Shown here: one piece after another, positions 47,439 to 55,880 of the stretch
Layout of the letters: each line of letters begins with the position of its first letter
How positions within the stretch are numbered: the stretch's first letter is position 1
Origin: Burkholderiales bacterium
Lineage (GTDB): Bacteria > Pseudomonadota > Gammaproteobacteria > Burkholderiales > Burkholderiaceae_C
DNA: 64,000 nt
Assembly: GCA_016185015.1 (NCBI GenBank)
Contig: JACPOI010000022.1
Coordinates: forward strand, 62,001-126,000
Direction: 5' to 3'
Translations under genes and position numbers: made by a program
Notes under the pieces: model-generated
Told to the model about the DNA's origin: nothing
Database searches by the model: none
What the model saw: only the letters and a program-made list of their open reading frames with translations

Positions 47439-48908
47439 TCAGACCGCAGTGAACGTCACGATACGCTCTTCGGTCATTTCGTGGACCGCGTAATGCGGGC
47501 CTTCGCGGCCGAAGCCGCTGTCTTTGGAGCCGCCGTAAGGCATCAGGTCCACGCGCGAGCTCGAGGTCTCGTTGATGTGCACGCCGCCCACCTCCAGCTG
47601 CTGGGCCGCGGCCAGCGCATCGCCCAGGCGGTTGGTGAAGATGCCGGTGGCCAGACCAAAGGGCGTGGCGTTCACGCGCGTGATGGCCTGGGCCAGGGTC
47701 TTGAAGGGCACGATGCAGACCACGGGGCCGAAGATCTCGTTGCAGCCCACTTTCATGGCATCGCTGATGTTGCTCAGCAGCGTGGGCGGCACCACGGCAC
47801 CCTGGCGCGGACCACCAGCCAGCCGCTTGGCACCGGAGGCCACGGCCTCGTTGATCCAGGAGTCGATGCGGATGGCGTTGTCTTCGCTGATGACCGGGCC
47901 GACGAAGGTCTTGCTGTCCTGCGGGTCGCCGCAGCTCAGCTCCTGCACCATCTTGGCCAGGCGGGTTTCCACCTCGGCCAGCAGCGACTCGTGCACCAGC
48001 AGCAGCTGCACCGAGGTGCAGACCTGGCCGGCCTTGCGGTAACCGGCATTGACGATCTTGGGCAGGGCGGCGTCCAGTTTGGCGTCGTCACAGACGATGG
48101 TGCAGGCGATCGAGCCCAGCTCCATCTGCGTGCGGCGCAGGCCGGCGGCCTGCTGGATCTTGCGGCCCACTTCGGTGCTGCCCGTGAAAGCGAAGAAGCG
48201 CACGCGCTCATCGGCCTGCAAGGCCTGCACCACCTCGGCGCTGCCATGCAGCACGCTGAGAAAACCCTTCGGCATCCCGGCTTCCAGCAGCACCTCGGCC
48301 AGCAGGCAGGCGGTGATGGGCGTGAAGGACGAGGGCTTGAGGATCACGGCATTGCCGGCGGCAAAGGCCGGCGCCACCTTGTGCGTCACCGTGTTGAGCG
48401 GCGAGTTGAAGGGCGTGATGGCGGCCACCACGCCCAGGGGCACGCGCAGGGTGAAGCCCAGGCGGCCGGCGGCGCCGGGGGCGCCGGCCAGCGGGATCAC
48501 GTCGCCGGCCAGGCGGCGCGCTTCCTCGGCCGAGAGCCGCAGCGTCTGCAGGCAGCGGCGCACCTCGCCCATGGCATCACTCTGGGTGAAGCCGGCTTCC
48601 AGCTGCATGGCGCGCACGAACTCCTCGCTGCGCGTCTCCAGCAGCTGGGCGGCGCGGTCCAGCACCACACCGCGCTCATAGGCCACGGGCGCGCCCTGGC
48701 GGAAGGCGGCGTGCGCCACCTCCACGGCCTGGCGCACCTGCGCCGCATCGGCGGTGGTGAGCGTGGCGCAGGGCTGCAATTTGTACTTGTCGCGCACGGC
48801 GACGCGCGGGCCCGCACCAGCGATCCACTGGCCGTTGACCAGCAGACCATAAACAGCCGGAGCGGCGGAGGTGGCCGTGTCGATCACGGCAGATACCTTG
48901 CGGTCCAT
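47439..48908 (-). CDS. aldehyde dehydrogenase family protein (copy 2)
   Basis: This 489-residue paralog of the ALDH at 34262-35677 has conserved Asn168 ('TPFNSPLN'), Glu263 and nucleophile Cys297 ('AGQVCTSVQ'), and the same ELGS (263-266) in place of ELGG. It also shares the C-terminal 'KDSGFG.EGP.YA..EMTEER'. It overlaps the cupin stop by one base and precedes the acetolactate-synthase-like gene, mirroring the ALDH/TPP pairing of the other module. Confidence 0.9.
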   Translation of the reverse strand: MDRKVSAVIDTATSAAPAVYGLLVNGQWIAGAGPRVAVRDKYKLQPCATLTTADAAQVRQAVEVAHAAFRQGAPVAYERGVVLDRAAQLLETRSEEFVRAMQLEAGFTQSDAMGEVRRCLQTLRLSAEEARRLAGDVIPLAGAPGAAGRLGFTLRVPLGVVAAITPFNSPLNTVTHKVAPAFAAGNAVILKPSSFTPITACLLAEVLLEAGMPKGFLSVLHGSAEVVQALQADERVRFFAFTGSTEVGRKIQQAAGLRRTQMELGSIACTIVCDDAKLDAALPKIVNAGYRKAGQVCTSVQLLLVHESLLAEVETRLAKMVQELSCGDPQDSKTFVGPVISEDNAIRIDSWINEAVASGAKRLAGGPRQGAVVPPTLLSNISDAMKVGCNEIFGPVVCIVPFKTLAQAITRVNATPFGLATGIFTNRLGDALAAAQQLEVGGVHINETSSSRVDLMPYGGSKDSGFGREGPHYAVHEMTEERIVTFTAV

Positions 48909-49294
48909 CAGCGCATCTCCTCTTCGTCGTCGGCCGGCGTGGTGACCACCAGAAACACCAGGCCATCGGTGCCGGTGTTGGTGAAGCTGTGGCGGATGCC
49001 GGGCGGCACGTAGACATAGTCATGCGGGCGCATCAGCTGCTTCTGGTCGTCCAGCGTGAGGATGCCCTCGCCTTCGAGCACGTAATACACCTGCTCCTGC
49101 ACCTTGTGCACGTGCTCCTGCACATAGGCCATGGGCGCGTAACGCGAGATGCGGAAGTCCACGCGCGAGCTGCCCGTGGTGGTGGGGCCGGCCAGCTCCT
49201 TGGACAGGGCACCGCCGAAGTGGCCCGGGTATTCCTTCCAGGGCATGTTGGCCATCTTTTCCAGCAGGAGCCGCAGCTCAGGTTTCTTGTTCAT
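48908..49294 (-). CDS. cupin-domain protein
   Basis: This 128-residue small beta-barrel protein has cupin motif 1 'QEHVHKVQEQVYYVLEGEG' (two His and a Glu as metal ligands) and motif 2 'DYVYVPPGIRHSFTNTG'. The function within a pathway is open: an isomerase, dioxygenase or sensor is possible. ATG 49294 (MNKKPE) is preferred because AGGA lies six bases upstream; ATG 49300 is two codons earlier. It overlaps aldehyde dehydrogenase copy 2. Confidence 0.85.
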   Translation of the reverse strand: MNKKPELRLLLEKMANMPWKEYPGHFGGALSKELAGPTTTGSSRVDFRISRYAPMAYVQEHVHKVQEQVYYVLEGEGILTLDDQKQLMRPHDYVYVPPGIRHSFTNTGTDGLVFLVVTTPADDEEEMR

Positions 49295-49324
49295 GATCAT
49301 TCCTTCCTTGTGTGTTGCAGCGGC

Positions 49325-51859
49325 TCAGAGCCAGAGAATCTTCTTGCGGTAATCGAGATCGGTCAACAGCGGTTCGGCCGGGCCTTCGTGGAAGACGGCG
49401 CCGCGCTCCAGCGCGTAGGCGCGGTCGGCCAGGGCCAGCACCAGGTCGAGGTTGTGCTCGACGATGACGATGGACACGTGCTGGCGCAGCTTGTCGAACA
49501 CGGTGAACAGCTCCTGCACCACCGTCGGCGCCAGGCCTTCGAAGGGTTCGTCCAGCAGCAGCAGCTTGACGTTGCCCGACAGCGCGCGCGCCACAGCCAC
49601 CATCTGCTGCTCGCCCCCAGATAGGTAGTCGGCCGCCACGTTCATGCGTACCTTCAGGCGCGGGAAGTATTCGAGAATCTGCGCCTCGTCCCAGACCACA
49701 CCGGTCTTGCCGTCGGTGGGCCGGGCCAGCCGGCCCAGGGCCAGGTTCTCGCTCACCGTCATGCCGGCAAACAGGCCGCGGCCTTGCGGCACGTAACCGA
49801 TGCCCAGGCGCGCAATGTCAGGCGCGCTCATGCCAGCAATGTCGCGGCCATTGAAAACCACACGCCCGCTGGCCGGCGGCACCAGGCCCACCAGGCTCTT
49901 CAGCAGCGTGGACTTGCCCGCGCCATTGCGGCCCAGCAGCGCCACGATCTCGCCCTCGCGCACCTGCAGGCTGGCGTCGTTGAGGATGTGGCTCTTGCCA
50001 TAGAAGGCGTTGACCTTGTCGAAGTCCAGCACCAGGGGGCGGTCGCCCGTGGCGATGCCGGTGCGGCCCGTGACCGGCGGCGTGCCGGTGCCCGTGTAGA
50101 TCTCCTGCACGCGCTGGTCGTTGCGCACCTCGTCGGGCGTGCCGCTCATGAGCACCTCGCCCTGGTTCATCACCGTCACGCGGTGCGAGAAGGACAACAC
50201 GCGGTCGATGTCGTGCTCGACGATGAGCACGGGGATGTTGCTGGCGATGGTCTTCACCAGGTTGGACACCCGCTCGCGCTCGGCCGCGGCCAGGCCGGCC
50301 AGGGGCTCGTCCATCAAGAGCACCTGGGGCTTGGAGCCCAGGGCGATGCCCAGGTCCACCAGGCGCTGGCCGCCGTAGGACAGGTCACCGCCACCCACCT
50401 GCTCCATGCCCTGCAGGCCCAGGAACTTCATGAGCTCGGCGGTCTCGGCGTGGATCTCGGGGTAGCTGTCGATGTCGGACCAGACGTTGAAGCGCGCCGC
50501 ATGCCGCGCCTGCAGCGAAAGCCGCAGGTTTTCGTAGATGCTCAGGCCCTTGAAGAGATTGGTAATCTGGAAGGAACGCGCCAGGCCCTGCTGGCAGATG
50601 CGGTCCGGTGCCAAGTGCTGCACGGCCTGGCCGTGCAGGCGCACCGTGCCGGTGTCGGGCATGAACATGCCCGAGATCAGGTTGAAGGTGGTGGTCTTGC
50701 CCGCCCCATTGGGACCGATCAGCGCGTGGATCTGCCCGGCCTGCACGGTGAGGCTGTTCTCGCGCACGGCCTGGATGCCGCCGAAGCGCTTGCTGATGCC
50801 CTGGGCTTCGAGCACGGCGCCTTCGACGCGCTTGGGGCGCAGGAACTCGGGCAGGGGCAGGCCTTCATAGATCTTGCGCTTGCTCATGGCCGCGCCGTCC
50901 TCAAGCACGGGGCGGAAACGGCGCTGGAGCTGGGCCCAGATGCCGGTCAGGCCCGCGGGCGAGAAGATGATGAAGGCCACGAAGATCAGACCGAAGTACA
51001 GCAGCCAGTTGTCGGTGTAGATCGAGAACAGCTCGCGGAACAGCAGGAAAAACAACGCGCCCAGGGCCGGGCCCAGGAAACTGCGCATGCCGCCAATCAC
51101 CACCATGGCCAGCAGCTCGCCCGAGAAGGCCACTGTGGTCGACTCGGCGGCCGCCAGGCGGTGCAGGAAGACCACCAGCGCGCCGGCCAGGCCGGTGATG
51201 GTGGCCGAGATGACGAAGGCCAGCAGCTTGTACTTGTCGATGTCGTAGCCCTGGAAGGTGGCGCGCTGCTCGTTCTCGCGGATGGCGACCAGCACATGGC
51301 CGAAGGGCGAGCGCACGATACGCAGCAGGCCGTAGAGCACGGCAAAGGCGATCAGGGCCGTGAACACGTAATACGTCAGATGGCCGTTGAGATCGATCGG
51401 GCCGATGGAACCCCGCTCGATGCCGCCCAGCCCGCCCTCCCCGCCCGTCAGCGCCGTCCAGCGAAAGGCAATGGCAAAGGTGAGCGCGCACAGCGCCAGC
51501 GTCAGCAGCGAGAAATAGACCCCGCGCCGGCGCAGGATCAGGAAACCCACCGCCAGCGCCAGCATGGCCGTGAAGACGATGGAAAAGGCGAAGGGCAGCA
51601 CGGTCTGGTCCTTGAACCAGTGCAGTTGGGCCAGCGCAGCCGCATAGCCGCCGATGCCGAACCAGGCGCTGTGGCCAAAGGACACCAGGCCCGTGGTGCC
51701 CACCAGCAGGTTCAGGCCCATGGCCGCCATGGCCAGGATGACCACCACCGTGGCGGCGTCCAGCGTCAGGCCGATGGCCTGGAACACGAGGGGCAGCAGC
51801 ACCAGGGCCGCCAGGCCGACCCACAAGGGCCGGTATTTGGAATTCAGCAGAGCAGTCAT
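49325..51859 (-). CDS. fused branched-chain-type ABC importer: LivM permease + LivG ATPase + LivF ATPase
   Basis: One uninterrupted 844-residue frame encodes three usually separate proteins. LivM permease (about 1-325) has ten or so hydrophobic helices and the 'GHVLVAIRENEQRA' coupling loop. LivG (about 347-590) has Walker A GPNGAGKT 382-389, signature LSYGGQ 493-498 and Walker B VLLMDEP 513-519. LivF (about 608-844) has Walker A GRNGAGKS 643-650, signature LSGGEQ 746-751 and LLLLDEP 766-772. An internal 'MSKRKIYEG' at 325 looks like an old LivG start. Start at 51859, 22 bases after livH. Confidence 0.93.
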   Translation of the reverse strand: MTALLNSKYRPLWVGLAALVLLPLVFQAIGLTLDAATVVVILAMAAMGLNLLVGTTGLVSFGHSAWFGIGGYAAALAQLHWFKDQTVLPFAFSIVFTAMLALAVGFLILRRRGVYFSLLTLALCALTFAIAFRWTALTGGEGGLGGIERGSIGPIDLNGHLTYYVFTALIAFAVLYGLLRIVRSPFGHVLVAIRENEQRATFQGYDIDKYKLLAFVISATITGLAGALVVFLHRLAAAESTTVAFSGELLAMVVIGGMRSFLGPALGALFFLLFRELFSIYTDNWLLYFGLIFVAFIIFSPAGLTGIWAQLQRRFRPVLEDGAAMSKRKIYEGLPLPEFLRPKRVEGAVLEAQGISKRFGGIQAVRENSLTVQAGQIHALIGPNGAGKTTTFNLISGMFMPDTGTVRLHGQAVQHLAPDRICQQGLARSFQITNLFKGLSIYENLRLSLQARHAARFNVWSDIDSYPEIHAETAELMKFLGLQGMEQVGGGDLSYGGQRLVDLGIALGSKPQVLLMDEPLAGLAAAERERVSNLVKTIASNIPVLIVEHDIDRVLSFSHRVTVMNQGEVLMSGTPDEVRNDQRVQEIYTGTGTPPVTGRTGIATGDRPLVLDFDKVNAFYGKSHILNDASLQVREGEIVALLGRNGAGKSTLLKSLVGLVPPASGRVVFNGRDIAGMSAPDIARLGIGYVPQGRGLFAGMTVSENLALGRLARPTDGKTGVVWDEAQILEYFPRLKVRMNVAADYLSGGEQQMVAVARALSGNVKLLLLDEPFEGLAPTVVQELFTVFDKLRQHVSIVIVEHNLDLVLALADRAYALERGAVFHEGPAEPLLTDLDYRKKILWL

Positions 51860-51881
51860 TGTTTTGGTTTTCTTCTTGTTC

Positions 51882-52757
51882 TCACTCGAAGCGTTCGATG
51901 CGCTCACCCAGCAGGCCACGCGGACGGAACATCAGCACCAGGAACATCAGCACGTACATGGAGGCCTCGCCGGCCGCCGGCTGGAAGTGGATGGTGATGC
52001 CGCGCACCACGCCCACCAGCAGCGCCGCCAGCACCACGCCCCAGAAGCTTCCCAGGCCGCCGATCACCACCACAACAAAGGCCACCGTCATGATCTCGGT
52101 GCCCATGGCCGGGTGCACGATGGTGATGGGACCGAAGAGCACACCGCCCAGCGCGGCCGTGGCCACGCCCAGCATCACGATGGCCGTCATATAGGGCTGC
52201 AGCTTGATGCCCAGCACGGCCACCATGTCGGGCTTCTGCACACCGGCGCGCACCACGCGCCCGAAGGAAGTCTTGTGCAGCAGCAGCCAGATGCCGACCA
52301 TCACCACCGTCACCACGCCCAGGATGAAGAGCCGGTACTTGGAGAACATCATGTCGCCCATGATGAGCTGGCCCTTGAACTCGGGCGGCATGGTGGAGGC
52401 CAGTGGCGCCGAGCCCCAGGCCATGCGCAGGGCCTGCTCGGCCACCAGCGCCAGGCCGAAGGTCACCAGCAGGCTGAGGATGGGGTCGGCCGTGTAGAAA
52501 CGGCGCAGCAGGTAGCGCTCGAACAGGATGCCCAGCAGGCCGACGAGGGCGGGCGTGATGAAGATGCTGCCGGTGAAGCCAGCGTGCTTGATCACTTCCA
52601 GCGAGACGTAGGCGCCCAGCGCGTAGAAGGCGCCGTGTGCCAGGTTGACGATGCCGCCGACGCTGAAGATCAACGACAGGCCCAGGGCCAGCAGCAGGTA
52701 ATAACCACCGAGCACCAGGCCGTTGACGACCTGCTCGAGCAAGAACAAGATTTCCAT
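51882..52757 (-). CDS. livH: branched-chain-type ABC transporter permease (LivH)
   Basis: This 291-residue inner-membrane permease has about eight hydrophobic helices. It shows the LivH start 'LEQVVNGLVLGGYYLLLALG', then 'GGIVNLAHGAFYALGAYVSL' and the conserved 'VIGGLGSFWGVVLAALLVG'. Start ATG 52757 (MEILFLLEQ). It forms the translocation pore with the LivM part of the fusion. HAAT importers carry branched-chain amino acids but also many carboxylates, amides and aromatic acids. Confidence 0.93.
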   Translation of the reverse strand: MEILFLLEQVVNGLVLGGYYLLLALGLSLIFSVGGIVNLAHGAFYALGAYVSLEVIKHAGFTGSIFITPALVGLLGILFERYLLRRFYTADPILSLLVTFGLALVAEQALRMAWGSAPLASTMPPEFKGQLIMGDMMFSKYRLFILGVVTVVMVGIWLLLHKTSFGRVVRAGVQKPDMVAVLGIKLQPYMTAIVMLGVATAALGGVLFGPITIVHPAMGTEIMTVAFVVVVIGGLGSFWGVVLAALLVGVVRGITIHFQPAAGEASMYVLMFLVLMFRPRGLLGERIERFE

Positions 52758-52775
52758 GGGGATCCGGGAGAGTAG

Positions 52776-52807
52776 AAAAAGCGCCGGCACCTTGCGGCGG
52801 TGCCGGC
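52776..52807 (-). terminator. intra-operon hairpin/terminator between livK and livH
   Basis: A perfect nine-base stem (52783-52791 with 52799-52807) is followed on the minus strand by GC and five U. It lies 21 bases after the livK stop and would lower permease expression relative to the abundant binding protein, a common layout in ABC operons. Confidence 0.75.
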
Positions 52808-52827
52808 TCGCTCAGCTCAAGCCTCGC

Positions 52828-54099
52828 TTACATCTTGCAGACACTCTCCGACTTCGGGGGCGCCAGCAGATCCAGCGGCTGGTTCGCCGCGGGCACGGCT
52901 TCGCCGAACAGCAGAAAGTCCTGCTTGTGCTTGGCCTGGCCTTTGGGCTTGACGGTGAAGGGATAGGCTTCCTGCATAAGCTGGTGGTCCCAGCTGCGGA
53001 AGTAGGCCTTGCGCGCCTTCAGGATGTCGAACTGCGCTTCCGACTCGAAGTAGGCGATCAGCTTCTCGGTGTCGGTGGACTTGGTGGCGTTCATGGCCTG
53101 CGCCAGCATCTTGAGCGAGACGTACTCGATCCAGGCGTGGTTCTCCGGGATGCGGCCGTACTTCTTGGTGAAGTTGGCCACGAAAGCCAGCGAGCCCGGG
53201 GTCTTGAGCTCGTGGTGCCACACGGTGGGCCAGATGCCGCCCAGGTTGCCTTCGCCGGCGGCCCAGGCGTCGGCCGTGTTCAGGTTGAAACCGGCCACCG
53301 GGTACGGCAGGCCGAATTCGGAGTACTGCTTCACAAAGTTGGTCACCTGGTTGCCGGCCAGGTTGGTGGCCACCAGGTCCGGGCGGGCCTGGCGGATCTT
53401 GAGCAGATAGGGGCTGAAGTCGGTCACGTCGGTGGCCACGAGTTCGTCGCCGATCACGGTGCCGCCGTTGGCGGTGAAGAAGCGCTTGGCCTGGCGCGAG
53501 AGGTCGTGGCCGAAGAGGTAATCGGCCGTCAGGCTGAAGATCTTCTTGCCCTTGACCAGGCCTTCACGCACCAGCGCCTCGCCGGCGGCATTCACCATCA
53601 CCGTGACCGGGATGTCGACGTGGAAGGTGTAGCGGTTGCAGTCCTTGCCGCGCAACGCGTCGGAGCGCGCGCCAATGCTCATGAACAGCTTCTTGTTGCG
53701 CGCGGCCACCTGCGAGATGGTCAGCGCCGAGCCGGAGTTGATCTCGCCCATCAGCACCGTGACGTTGTCGCGCTCGATCATGCGCTGCGCCTTGGTGGCG
53801 GCGGTCTGCGGGTTGACCGAGTCTTCGCTCATCACGTCGAGCGGGCGGCCCATCACGCCGCCGGCCGCGTTGATCTCTTCCGCGGCCATCTTGATGCCCT
53901 GGGCAGCGTACTCGCCCAGCGCGCCCAGGAAGCCGGTCATGGGGGTGAGGTGGCCGATCTTGATCGGACCCGCTTGTGCACCTGCCAGCCCGGGGAAACC
54001 CAGGGCGGCGCTGCCGGCCACCAGGGCACCGGCCTGCAGCAGGGTGCGGCGCTGGCTGGATAGCGCCTGGTCTACAGCCTTGTTCTGCTTGGATTCCAT
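52828..54099 (-). CDS. ABC transporter substrate-binding protein, branched-chain amino acid type
   Basis: This 423-residue periplasmic binding protein has a twin-arginine-like leader ('SQRRTLLQAGALVAGSAALG') cleaved near 'AGAQA'. The domain opens with 'IKIGHLTPMTGFLGALGEYA' and contains 'IGARSDALRGKDCNRYTFHV'. The ligand is not deducible. It heads the catabolic run, has AGGAG before the ATG, and is divergent from a LysR gene that probably controls it. Confidence 0.9.
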   Translation of the reverse strand: MESKQNKAVDQALSSQRRTLLQAGALVAGSAALGFPGLAGAQAGPIKIGHLTPMTGFLGALGEYAAQGIKMAAEEINAAGGVMGRPLDVMSEDSVNPQTAATKAQRMIERDNVTVLMGEINSGSALTISQVAARNKKLFMSIGARSDALRGKDCNRYTFHVDIPVTVMVNAAGEALVREGLVKGKKIFSLTADYLFGHDLSRQAKRFFTANGGTVIGDELVATDVTDFSPYLLKIRQARPDLVATNLAGNQVTNFVKQYSEFGLPYPVAGFNLNTADAWAAGEGNLGGIWPTVWHHELKTPGSLAFVANFTKKYGRIPENHAWIEYVSLKMLAQAMNATKSTDTEKLIAYFESEAQFDILKARKAYFRSWDHQLMQEAYPFTVKPKGQAKHKQDFLLFGEAVPAANQPLDLLAPPKSESVCKM

Positions 54100-54169
54100 G
54101 GGTTTGTCTCCTGTTGGTTTATGTGTGCAATGGAATGCAAGGTCGATGATAGGAAGAGCGCCTCACTCT

Positions 54170-54238
54170 GGAAAATACTGTTTTCCGAGATGGGGTATCG
54201 CTATTTCTTATAGGGGGCCATCCTCAAAAACTTATAGG
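54170..54238. promoter_or_regulatory. candidate LysR operator in the livK / LysR divergent region
   Basis: The 147-base gap contains the inverted repeat GGAAAA-N5-TTTTCC (54170-54186) and a direct repeat CTTATAGG (54207-54214 and 54231-54238) exactly 24 bases apart. LysR regulators usually bind interrupted dyads in such divergent gaps. The repeats are visible; binding is inferred. Confidence 0.5.
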
Positions 54239-54246
54239 ATGCGGCG

Positions 54247-55182
54247 ATGGACCTGCGACAACTCAGATATTTCGTACAGATCGTGGAAAGCGGCAGCCTG
54301 GCCAAAGCCTCGCGCCAGCTGTTCATCGCCCAGCCCGCGCTGAGCCAGCACATCGCCAAGCTGGAGGCCGAGGTCGGCAAGCCCCTGCTGATCCGCACCG
54401 CCAAGGGTGTCACGCCCACGGAAAACGGCACCGCCCTGCACCACCATGCGCGTTTCATGCTGCGCCAGCTGGACCAGGCCCTGTCCATCGCGCGCCAGGA
54501 ACCGGGCACCGTGCACGGCATGGTCTCGGTGGGGCTGGCGGCCACCACGGTCTGCGCCGTGGGTGTGCCCTTCATGCGCCGCATCCGCGAGAAATTCCCC
54601 GGCATCGTGCTCAATGTGGTGGAAGGCATGAGCGGCCACCTCGCGCAGATGATGCGCATGGGCCAGCTTGACCTGGCCATCCTCTTCAGCCGCGACGCCG
54701 TGCCCGACCTGCCGGCTGAACCGCTGGTGGAAGAAGAACTCTTCGTCATGCTGCCCGAGGACAGCGACCTGGTGCCGCCGCGGCGCATCAAGCTCAGCTG
54801 TACCGACACGGCCGACCTGCCGCTGATCCTGCCCACCGGCATCCACGGCCTGCGCCGGCGCATCGCCGCCGAGTTCGAGCAGCGCAACCTGGCCCTGCAC
54901 GTGGTGGCCGAGATCGACTCGCTCTCCCTGCTGATGACCTGTGTGCGCGACGGCATGGGCGCCACCATCAAGCCCATGTCGGCCGCCCTGCTCGAAGGCC
55001 GCATGCGCGAAGGCTGGCGCACCCTGGCGTTTTCCGACGCCGAGATGAAACGCCCCAACTTCCTCTACTCGGTGGACCCGGAGCGCCTGACCCCGGCAGC
55101 AGCAGCCGTGCGTGGCGAGCTGCGCGAGACCGTCAAGCAGCTGGTGAACAGCGGGACGTGGAAAGGGGTCAACCTGCTCTGA
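54247..55182 (+). CDS. LysR-type transcriptional regulator (copy 1)
   Basis: This 311-residue protein has an N-terminal winged helix ('MDLRQLRYFVQIVESGSLAK', 'AQPALSQHIAKLEAEVGKPL') and an effector domain containing 'VSVGLAATTVCAVGVPFMRR' and '[20 protein letters not shown]'. It is divergent from livK, the classic position for a local activator. The LysR at 55881-56813 shares the same effector-domain landmarks and is a paralog. A strong hairpin overlaps its stop codon. Confidence 0.93.
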   Translation: MDLRQLRYFVQIVESGSLAKASRQLFIAQPALSQHIAKLEAEVGKPLLIRTAKGVTPTENGTALHHHARFMLRQLDQALSIARQEPGTVHGMVSVGLAATTVCAVGVPFMRRIREKFPGIVLNVVEGMSGHLAQMMRMGQLDLAILFSRDAVPDLPAEPLVEEELFVMLPEDSDLVPPRRIKLSCTDTADLPLILPTGIHGLRRRIAAEFEQRNLALHVVAEIDSLSLLMTCVRDGMGATIKPMSAALLEGRMREGWRTLAFSDAEMKRPNFLYSVDPERLTPAAAAVRGELRETVKQLVNSGTWKGVNLL

Positions 55183-55195
55183 GCAGATTGACCCC
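55165..55195. terminator. hairpin between convergent LysR and GlcG/HbpS genes
   Basis: Arms GGGGTCAA (55165-55172) and TTGACCCC (55188-55195) enclose a second stem CTGCT/AGCAG (174-178 with 182-186), with one C/A mismatch. It spans the LysR stop codon. Only three U follow on the minus strand and none on the plus strand, so termination efficiency is uncertain. Confidence 0.55.
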
Positions 55196-55216
55196 TGGGT
55201 CGGCGGGCGCCGGGGC

Positions 55217-55729
55217 TTACTTCAGCGCGGCAATGCCGGCGTTGGCCACCACCTCGTCCTGCGCACCGGAAGCGCCGGAGCAGCCGATGGCACCGATGAT
55301 CTTGCCGCCGTCCATCAGCGGAATGCCGCCGCGCGAGGCGATCACGTCATCCAGGGTCAGCAGATAGTTGTTGCCGCCCTGGATGCCGGCTTCAAAGGCC
55401 TTGGTCGGGCGCTTGTACTTGACCGATGCACGGGCCTTGTGGATGGCCACATCGTTGGAGCCGAGCTGGGTGCCATCCCCCCGCTTGAAGGACACCAGAT
55501 TGGCACCGGAGTCGACCACGGCGCAGGCCAGCGTCCAGTTGCGACGCTTGGCTTCGGCCATGGCTGCCGCCAGCACGGTGTCGGCCCGCTCCAGGTTGAT
55601 CGGGCTGCCGTAAGGAAAGTCGTTGGGCTGTTTCTCGCCCACCACGTCCAGCGGATTGGGTGCTTGGGCAAAAACGGTACCGGCCAGCAGCAGGGTCGCC
55701 GCCACCAGCAGTTTGCGGGTCTTGATCAT
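55217..55729 (-). CDS. secreted GlcG/HbpS-family protein
   Basis: This 170-residue protein has a signal peptide cleaved near 'VFA|QAP'. A GlcG/HbpS domain follows: 'WTLACAVVDSGANLVSFKRG', 'KARASVKYKRPTKAFE', 'SRGGIPLMDGGKIIGAIGCS' and a final 'VANAGIAALK'. HbpS of Streptomyces binds haem outside the cell. GlcG in other bacteria sits in glycolate and diol loci, and its role there is unclear. AGGAG precedes the ATG. It is downstream of LysR copy 2 in the same direction. Confidence 0.87.
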   Translation of the reverse strand: MIKTRKLLVAATLLLAGTVFAQAPNPLDVVGEKQPNDFPYGSPINLERADTVLAAAMAEAKRRNWTLACAVVDSGANLVSFKRGDGTQLGSNDVAIHKARASVKYKRPTKAFEAGIQGGNNYLLTLDDVIASRGGIPLMDGGKIIGAIGCSGASGAQDEVVANAGIAALK

Positions 55730-55880
55730 GAACGTCTCCTGTTTGTGTGTTTATGACGTCTGACCGCCTGGCGAAGTACCGGCAGCAGACCGACGCAATG
55801 TAGTCCGCCGCACTCCCCTCGCCTCCCTCCGCGTTGCGATGGGGGCATCAGTTTTTCTGATGAGGTGAGGCTTTGCTGCC

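Noticed and set aside
49325-51859. Frameshift or missed stops explaining the LivMGF fusion
   Set aside because: The single frame keeps all domain motifs at normal spacing with no compensating frame change. Read-level data would still be needed to exclude an error.
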